From NCBI RefSeq assembly GCF_000471905.2, contig NW_006499436.1, positions 4,914,957 through 4,978,956 of the forward strand: DNA of 64,000 bases. Direction: 5' to 3'. The position numbers and the translations under genes were made by a program. The notes below the pieces were generated by a model. That model saw nothing but the letters and a program-made list of their open reading frames with translations, had not been told where the DNA came from and searched no databases. Numbering within the stretch: the first letter of the stretch is position 1; every line of letters starts with the position of its first letter. Origin of the DNA: Amborella trichopoda (taxonomy: Eukaryota > Streptophyta > Magnoliopsida > Amborellales > Amborellaceae). Positions 56,824 through 64,000 of the stretch are shown one piece after another.

Positions 56824-58731
56824 TCACCTGCTCGAGTACGTTTGAAGTAAAAAACCAACCCCGGCTACGCCTCGTCCCTTCGCAAGGTGCTCCAACTCCT
56901 CAATTTTGTGCTTGAGAAGCTCTACTTCCTTTGCTAAAATCCCCATCCCTTTGTCTCAATGTCTACGAAGTTAGCAAAAGATTTGCACACAGAGATGTTG
57001 AATAACATTAATGGCTTTCAAGATGTTAGTCAAATTCACCATAAATTCCATTGCATCACCTCTCTTTCATGTGCTAAACATGGACGTAAACAAGAATGCA
57101 AGGAACTTCACTCTAGTAAGAACTAAATAGCAGTAAGCGCAGGAAGGGAAAGCATTTCCATAGAGGTTTTCTGCTATTGAAGCTTAGACGTGGACAAGTA
57201 ACAGCAAGAAGGTAAAGCATTTCCAGAGAAGTTTTCGGCTATTGAAGCTTAGACGTGGACAAGTAACACCAAGAACACAAGAAATTTCACAATAATAAGC
57301 CATGAATAGTACTAATATTGTTTTTTTGGTGAGCCATAATAGCAATGATAAAAGGGAAGCATTTTTCCGACGAATGCATTTTTCTTGTTCTATTAGCTAG
57401 TAGAATATACTTTTAAGAAATAATAAATAAATATGATAAATAATATATTTATTTTAAAGCCCTATTCTTTGTATTCATAAATGTTTGTACATGGAAAAAG
57501 ATTTGATGATGTTGTAAACCTATTTTTTCTCTTTCTGACGAATCCTCTTTCTCAGTAGTAAAATTTGGAAAGAGAAAAATCTGTACTGTAATCTCCATGA
57601 GGCACTAAATACAGACTAAGGATGTACAAGAATTTTGGGAAGTTCAAATAGTTGGTGCTATAACGAGTTTAAACTGTCCAGCACATAACGGTTCGTTTTA
57701 TAACCGTCACGGCGAAGATGGAGATGTTCGAAATGGCCATTATATCCTCCATGCTAAGTCCAAGCTAAAAGACTTTAAACTGTCTAGCACATGACGGTTT
57801 GTTTAAAACTGCAGGGTCAAGGTATGGACGTTTGAGGTAGCCGCAATACGCCACCAACACCCATACTTGACTGACCCCTTTCATATATAGTCCACGCCTC
57901 AAGACTCTAAACTCATTGGTGCATACTCCATAGCACATCACTATAAATTGCTTGTTACTGGCAACATATATAGCCACCTGGTATGAATTTCCAAAATCTT
58001 GATTTCCCCTAAATCCACACTCACTTTCAAACAATTACAGCAATGCATTTTTCTTGTTCTATTTGTGCATCTGTTTGCTACAGAAAAGTCTCTTCGCTTA
58101 GTCTTTCATTTTGCATCAATTATATTTTCCATCAATTTATAACCTGAACTTTTTTGGCACGTTATCTCAGTCTGGTTTTGCTGCAGACCATAACATATGT
58201 CCTGACAGGAGATTTAGTTACAGATATGAGGCTCAAAAGAGAAACAACTAAACATATTTGGCTTTTGAGATTGGAATATCTTTGGATGACTTTCCTGTTG
58301 ATCTATTTTAAGTTGAAGGGCAGCTAAGCTTGAGATACCTCCTCAAGACCATAGTTATCAATGGAAAAACACAGTTCTACATGTGCCGTATTTCTTTATT
58401 GAGTTCTATAACATATATAAACACATAAACAATCAAATGCACCCAAAAAATAAAAGCTTCTGAAAGAACTTATTCTGCTACGGAAAATGCTAAAAAATGG
58501 AAACTTGTCAGAATTTGTACTTTGCTCATGCTGACTGACACAAACAGACATGTGCAACAAGTGCTCTCACAATAGTTACTTAAAATAAGATCTCCTTGGC
58601 AAGAGATTCTCATAAATATATCGTAAAAATACATGAATGAATATGGAAAAAGAAAGCAATGGCAATTGCACCAAAGGGAAGAATTTAATGAACTAACCTC
58701 CTGCTCCATCTTTCGTGTTTGTTCCTTCCAT
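56824..58731 (-). CDS. Small coiled-coil protein of unknown function, two exons (two frame breaks)
   Basis: Exon 1 is 58731-58698 (minus), MEGTNTKDGAG. Exon 2 is 57059-56824. The GT-AG intron of 1.64 kb joins in phase as G|GT (Gly). Exon 2 reads GDAMEFMVNLTNILKAINVI, QHLCVQIF. After a shift comes ANFVDIETKG, and after a second shift MGILAKEVELLKHKIEELEH, LAKGRGVAGVGFLLQTYSSR and a stop. The two shifts are an extra T in a T4 run (minus strand of 56976-56979) and a missing G in a G run (56947-56949). They cancel, so the summed length of 270 nt is 89 codons plus stop. EVELLKHKIEELEHLAK is a short coiled coil. I do not recognise the family, but splice phase and codon pattern support a real gene, now a pseudogene or one with sequencing errors. 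Confidence 0.6.
57139..57268 (+). repeat. 65-bp tandem duplication in the intron of the coiled-coil gene
   Basis: Unit 1 at 57139-57203 and unit 2 at 57204-57268 share AAAGCATTTCCA and GCTATTGAAGCTTAGACGTG with few changes. 57300-57660 after it is AT-rich without features. Confidence 0.8.
57667..57810. repeat. Direct repeat of TAAACTGTC-AGCACAT-ACGGTT
   Basis: TAAACTGTCCAGCACATAAC at 57669 and TAAACTGTCTAGCACATGAC at 57777, each followed by GGTT(C/T)GTTT. They share motifs with 4075-4245. A possible subterminal transposon repeat. Confidence 0.3.
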
Positions 58732-58881
58732 CAACCTGCAGTGGCTCAAGCTCTAGAGGAGGATGAGAGAAAGGATGGCTATGGCTTCCATAGAGAGTAA
58801 CACCCCATATTTGTTAGTGTGCCAGCAAGCTTTAGGCGTGTTTTAATTGTTGAAGTTCGGCTCCACATGGAAATTAGTGTG

Positions 58882-58883
<2 letters not shown>

Positions 58884-58917
<34 letters not shown>
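58884..58917 (+). repeat. (GA)n microsatellite
   Basis: About 17 GA units. It lies about 150 bp upstream of the start codon of the minus-strand coiled-coil gene, in the 5' flank. 58930-59600 beyond it shows no recognised gene; AGGCATGCAGATTACCTTTC is duplicated at about 59333 and 59377. Confidence 0.9.
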
Positions 58918-59624
58918 TGAAATTAAGAATTGTAACAATTACACATTTACAAGTATAATAATTAACTCAAGAAATAATAGAACATACAAAATAATCACCT
59001 CAAGAGATCAATTACAAATCTACAACTCTAATAATCAGACAACGGTAATTGAACTTAACAACAACAAACTCAAGACAATGCAGTCCCTCAACAAACTCAA
59101 CAGACCCATTCAAGATGTCTTGGGGATCACCAAACCGTGTTGTTGTCATGGGAGAGACTTATATTGCAGGGAGTTTTGAGGTCTTCTCTTTCATGGCGGT
59201 AGGCTTGGTCGAGGGAGACCCCTCTTCTTACTAAATTTCCCTAGTTCTTTCTCACCACCATAAAAATGGCAAGAAGAAGGAGTGGGTTTGTAGCGTAAAT
59301 AATCACCACTACAGCCTCTCTGACCATGTCGAAGGCATGCAGATTACCTTTCTTCAGCCATTTTACTTGGAAAAAAGGCATGCAGATTACCTTTCTTCAG
59401 CCCACTTTCACTGTCACATTCAAACCCCAACTCACACAGAACTATGTCGATCATCTCCTTCCACGATGACTAAAAACCACACACACGATCAACTTTAAAT
59501 CTGGCCCTTGAGCCACAACAACAAGAGAAACATGGCCATTCCAATCCAAGACCGCAACATGGTCAACCCACACCGCGAGTTCTAATCCACTTTGAAGCTC
59601 TGATGGTGGGTGCACGTATAACCT

Positions 59625-60056
59625 CTACTGTCGAAGCTGATCAACCTGCAGTCCATAGGTGTAGCATGTATGCCCAATAGATACGAGATTCTTGGGGCCA
59701 AAGATGAGAGATTTTCTTGGCATGCTTTCAAGGCACCTCCACTGTCCAATGGCAGATTCAAACAGCTGGTATTTTGGAATGGGCTTCCATTCAAACACAT
59801 TCGACACCACCCTGAAACTGCGATGCTGGGGGTCAAAATAGAATCCGAAATAGAATGCCCAGGATCCGGGAACAGCAGGAAGGCAGGTGGATTGGCCGGT
59901 TGCAGGGTTGACAATAGTAAAGAGACCCCTACCTGTCAAGGTACAAAGGATGCCATTGCTGCATCCCACCCTCATGTCCGGCTTTCTAAGCATCCAAGAA
60001 GAGCATGATTCATTATGGGAAAGGTTATGCGTCCTCATGTCCGGCTTTCTAAGCAT
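59625..60056 (-). pseudogene. F-box-associated (FBA) domain gene fragment
   Basis: The minus-strand frame reads VGCSNGILCTLTGRGLFTIV, NPATGQSTCLPAVPG, YFGFYFDPQHRSFRVV, GQWRCLESMP, the pattern of plant F-box-associated interaction domains (CNGLL...NPATRQ...FGYDP...YKVV). There is no F-box upstream and the frame ends early in the domain, so only a third to a half of a typical protein remains. Two copies of LSHNESxSSWMLRKPDMR precede the domain because of a 63-bp tandem duplication. A copia fragment lies just upstream on the same strand. Confidence 0.65.
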
Positions 60057-60095
60057 CCAAGAAGAGGATGATTCATTATGGGAAAGTTTATGAAG
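59970..60095. repeat. 63-bp tandem duplication within the FBA fragment
   Basis: CCTCATGTCCGGCTTTCTAA at 59970 and 60033 begin two nearly identical units. The period is a multiple of three, so the frame of the fragment stays open through it. Confidence 0.88.
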
Positions 60096-60265
60096 TTGCG
60101 TGCTGTTATCACGTTTGAGGGAGATGGTGAAAATCGGAGATTTTTCGTGGTGGGAAAATGGGAGGAGAGAGAATGAGGGTAGAGCGAGTGAGGCCTTGCA
60201 AAGTTGGGGGAGGACAAAAGTTCATCCCAAGATACAAGGGACAGGCAACTTGAGTAGGATTTCTT

Positions 60266-62720
60266 CTACTGAGTCATTGGGCAAAATGCCTGATAGAGAG
60301 AGAGACTGGAAAGCATCAGGTCAAAGAGAGTGGATGAGAGAGAAAATGAAAAGTACCGGTTAGAGAGAGAGAGAGAGAAGCAGTCGGTTAAATAATGTGG
60401 GTGAAAGAAAATGGAGAGGGGGGGTGAGACAATACCGACTGCATGAACAATATCTGATTTTGTGTTTGTGAGATATATGAGTGAGCCAACAAGACTTTTA
60501 AAATAGGATACATCCGCTTCTTGTGCTTCATTATTTTGTGTCAATTTTTCATTCGGAGCCATGGGAGTAGCCACCGGTTTTGCATTGCGTCATACCAAAT
60601 TTTTTCAAGAGGTCTTCTATAAATCTTTTTTGGGAAATAATAATTTCTCCATTTGATTTACTTGAATCCCAAGAAAATATCTCATGAGGCCCAAATCCGC
60701 CAATTCAAATTCCTTCATCATACTTTTTTTAAACTCTCCATCATCTTTTGGTTAGCACCTATATAAATCAAATCATCAACATAAAGATAGATTATTAGAA
60801 AAGCATGCGTACCTTTGTTTTTTTTACGTAGAGTGACGGTTTACTGGAACTTCTTTCAAATCCTTCTTGGCAAAAGTATCGGTCAATCCTACTTTTCCAT
60901 ACTCGTGGTGCTTGCTTTAATCCATATATAAGGCCTTTTTAGGTCGATATACTTTATTTTCTTTTCCTTTTTTCACATATCCTTGAGGTTGTTTAACACA
61001 CACTTCCTCTGCAAGTTCTCCATTTAAAAATGTTGATTTTACTTCTAACTGAAATACTAGCAACCTCATTTGTGGAGCTAATGCCAAGACAGTTCTAATA
61101 GCTTCCATTCGTGCAACTGGGGCAAAAGTTTTAGTGTAGTCAATACCTGGTTGTTGAGCATAGCCTTTTGCCACCCACAAGGCTTTGTGTTTTTGAATTG
61201 AGCCATCTTCATTATATTTTGTCTTATAGACCCATTTTAGTTCTATGACTTCTTTATTCTCGGGTCGGTCTATTAGCTCCCATGTTTGATTTTTCTTTAT
61301 TACTGCAATTTCTTCATCCATGGCTTTTAATCCATTATTCTTTTCTTGTGGCTTCTTCAAAATTTTTTGGCTCATTAGCAAAAAAAGGCTATATCACATG
61401 ATTCATAAATTTATCTTAGTGAACGTACCTTTCTTGGTGGTGTCTCTGAGTCTGATGAGTCTTGATTTGGTGCACCTAGAGATGGTGTTCTTGGGCTTGA
61501 TATCGGTAGTTGAGAGCTTGCTATTTCTTGTGGAATATTTTCTTCTTCTCTTATTATTGCTATTGGTTCTTGGCCAGATTTTTCTTACCATTTCCATTCA
61601 CTTTTCTCATCAAATACAACATCTCTAGAAATTACCAATTTATTTATTTTTGGATTAAAAAGGCAATATGCTTTTGAAACTTCACTTTATTCAATAAAGA
61701 TATACTTTTCGCCTTTTTCATCAAATTTTTCTATATTTTGAGAATTTCTTTTTCCATAAGTAACACAACAAAAAACCTTGAAATAATTTATGTTTGGTTT
61801 TCTTTTTACCAAGCCTCAAAAGGTGTTTTATTTTGAAGAGATTTAGTAAGAGGCCTATTAAGAATATAGACAACAATATAAACAACTTCAGCCCAAAATT
61901 TATTGGGAAGATGCTTACCTATTAACATACTTCAGGCCATTTCAACAATTGTTGTATTTTTTCTTTCTACTACTCCATTTTATTGTGCAGTATATGCTGC
62001 TGTCAACTCTCTTCTAATTCCATTCTTTTTACAAAAATTCCAAAATTCTATTGATGTGAATTCTCATCCTCTATTTGTCCTCAAGGCTTTTAATGGAAAA
62101 CCACTTCGTTTTTCTACATCAGTTTTAAACTAAGTAAAAACTGAAAATGCTTATGATTTTTGGGCCAAGAAATATACCCACATCATTCTGCTGTAATCAT
62201 CAATAATTAAGAGAAAATACCTTTCTTTATTAAAGGTTTCTGTTTGAGTTGGTCCACAAATATCAACATGAACCAATTGCAATGGAGCTCTAGCTCTCCA
62301 AGATGATTCTGAAAATGGTAATCTGTGTAATTTTTCATAAATACAAGCTTCACATATTTTTATTTTCTTCATTTATTGGTGGTAATCTGATTACAATACC
62401 TTTCTGGCCCATCAATTTTAAATTTTGAAAATTTAAGGGCCCAAATCTTATATGTCATAGGTAGGATATATCAATATTTACCTTGGCTATGGTCCGTCTA
62501 ATTTTCTTATAAAAAATTATACATTCATCTATATTGAAATTGATTGAATACCGAATTCTCATCAATTGCCCAACACTTAAAAGATTTTGTGCCAAGCCAC
62601 GAACATAAAGAACATCATGAAGAAATTTAGGGCAACCTCCTTTAGGTTTTACGGCAATTATTCCCTTTCCTTCGAGATTTTGGAGTTTTCCATCTCCTAG
62701 CTTGACTTGTGAAGTGAATT
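60266..62720 (-). mobile_element. Ty1/copia retrotransposon, broken internal region (fossil), minus strand
   Basis: Minus-strand pieces match copia pol in the expected order from right to left. First the segment after the protease (VKLGDGKLQNLEGKG), then the GAG-pre-integrase zinc part and integrase (CEACIYEKLHRLPF, VHVDICGP, FLLIIDDYSR), then reverse transcriptase (NQTWELIDRP, LKWVYKTKYNEDGSI, GIDYTKTFAPVARMEAIR) and a trace of the RT-RNase H junction (SLVGSLIYLTNTKSD). No LTRs are visible at its ends and the frame is broken in many places, so it is an old dead copy. Confidence 0.85.
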
Positions 62721-62739
62721 TTTCTGAAGATAATAATAC

Positions 62740-62850
62740 ACGTCATATGTTCTATTCATGCATGAATGCCCAACAAAATTCACAAGATGTTTGGTACTTG
62801 TATCGTGGCTGTAGCAATCATCTGACAGAAATAAGAGCAGTTTTGTTGAA
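62740..62850 (+). mobile_element. Copia protease-region fragment in opposite orientation (fossil)
   Basis: The plus strand reads CMNAQQNSQDVWYL and GCSNHLTE, resembling the copia aspartic-protease neighbourhood. It lies beside the minus-strand copia remains but points the other way, so it is either a separate fragment or a rearranged piece of the same copy. Confidence 0.55.
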
Positions 62851-63119
62851 CATTATTAAATTGTATAATTTCTCTTTCTCTCTCTCTCTCTAGAAAATTC
62901 CACACTCCTCTCCATCTTTCCATCCTTCTTTCTCTAGATCTTTCTATCACCACTAATCTAGTATTCTCTGGCATTCCAAGACACGACCCTCTCCTTATGC
63001 CTTCAGGCGAGAGGGCGTTACACTACCATTGAAGAACCTAATGTGTAGTGCCTATAACAATGTAGGGGGCGCGATCCTCCCTGTTATTTACAGTCACCTC
63101 CCGACTCCATTTCTATCGT

Positions 63120-63410
63120 TGGAGTCGAGACACAGTCTATCTAACTATCAATGGAGGTCCCATTGCGTAATGGTCAGTACCACATATAGATAACAGGATC
63201 ACAATACCCAACTACCAATGGAGGGCCCATTGCGTAGTGGTCATGTCACACATATATCGTCCCAATATAACAGAATCACAATATCCTAGTGACAATGGAG
63301 GCCCCACTGCGTAGTGGTCAGCATCACATATAGATAACAAGATCACAGTATTCAACTACCAATGGATGACCCATTGCGTAGTGGTCAGGTCACACTTAAT
63401 TGCACTGTGT
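63120..63410 (+). repeat. 62-75 bp tandem repeat, about four units
   Basis: Each unit contains CAATGGAGG-CCCATTGCGTAG and TGGTCAG-TCACATATAGATAAC. Unit starts lie near 63151, 63219, 63293 and 63358. Upstream, GGCGAGAGGGCGTTACACTACC and CCATTGAAGAACC (63005-63040) look like a diverged first unit. Confidence 0.85.
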
Positions 63411-63814
63411 ATATGCATGCCCAAGCCTTCATTTGCTCATGCTTTGCTATTTTCAAGGGTTCAGGGATTTTCATCGTATCATAAGCATGCATTTTTCAGT
63501 ATCTTATAACATAAAATTTCAATCTCCTTATGAAGAAATCAAGCTATATTAAAAAATATCAGTGCATGACATGTGCAGGATTCTCATAACAGTTTGGCAT
63601 TCATTGTCATTCCCATCGGTAATAAGTATATGCAAAATGAGGCATAGCATCCAATTCCTGAGGGATTTCAACTCAATTTCAATTATCAACTTGATATGGA
63701 TATGTATATCCTTTAATCGAAGAGAAAATCGAAGTTGTTTAAGCATCACTTGGTCAATTAAGAGATCAATGTACAGTTCTTAAATTCTGAAATAAACTAC
63801 TAATAGTGATCTAT

Positions 63815-63945
63815 CTATTAAAATTCCTTATAAAATTTTTGTATAGCACCCCATTTATAAAATTCTGTATAGCTCGCCATTTATAAAACTCTTAAAATTC
63901 CTTATAAAATTCTGTATAGCTCCCCATTTATAAGGAATTTAAATA
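63815..63945 (+). repeat. TATAAAATTCTGTATAGC repeat, three to four units
   Basis: Units of CCTTATAAAATTCTGTATAG followed by C(A/T)CCCCATTTATAAAA, about 32-65 bp apart. 63410-63815 before it shows no recognisable feature. Confidence 0.75.
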
Positions 63946-64000
63946 GAGCTTAAACTTGAAAATCATAGTCGACACATGTATCTATCAAATGGCGGTAATT

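Overview
The window reads as nuclear DNA of a flowering plant. It is AT-rich and gene-poor, its host genes have GT-AG introns up to 12 kb long, and it is full of plant-type transposons (L1 and RTE LINEs, Ty1/copia remains, hAT elements, MITEs), with a plastid rpl14 fragment lodged in it. The long TE-filled introns would fit a magnoliid, an early-diverging eudicot or another lineage with a mid-sized to large genome; the species cannot be fixed from the sequence. An assembly gap of 574 N lies at 36452-37025.

Layout. 1-2860: pyrimidine-rich satellite with four higher-order units. 3.0-4.06 kb: L1 endonuclease fragment (minus). 5.0-6.8 kb: likely LTR remains. 6.95-7.86 kb: a MITE and a tandem duplication that cuts through it, directly upstream of gene 1. 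8.2-29.24 kb: gene 1, a nine-exon BUD23/RID2-type 18S rRNA (guanine-N7) methyltransferase on the plus strand. Its last intron (12.45 kb) holds a hAT element with 8-bp target duplication, hAT transposase remains, a PIF-like element and an RTE LINE that itself carries a truncated L1. 31-45.3 kb: an island of MITEs, another hAT element with clear target duplication, GGGTC-rich small elements, a (TAA)n microsatellite, an L1 3' end, the plastid insertion and a peculiar CCGGAGTGC array. 46.6-50.6 kb: gene 2, an F-box/kelch-repeat protein like Arabidopsis At1g67480 (plus), with one frame break. 51-56 kb: L1 and RTE pieces and two MITE families. 56.8-58.7 kb: gene 3, a small coiled-coil protein (minus), with two frame breaks at homopolymers. 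59.6-60.1 kb: an F-box-associated-domain gene fragment. 60.3-62.9 kb: broken Ty1/copia pol, then a 3-4 unit tandem repeat at 63.1-63.4 kb.

The three host genes are unrelated housekeeping or regulatory genes and form no visible pathway. The most distinctive system is a MITE family present in about eleven copies or pieces. It has 9-bp target duplications (Mutator-like) and terminal inverted repeats that each contain a 14-bp palindrome. Two subfamilies use different palindromes (AAGGTTGCAACCTT or AGAGCCTAGGCTCT), and within a subfamily both ends carry the same one, as if the two ends changed together. One copy spans the assembly gap; its matching target duplications imply that the true gap is much shorter than drawn.
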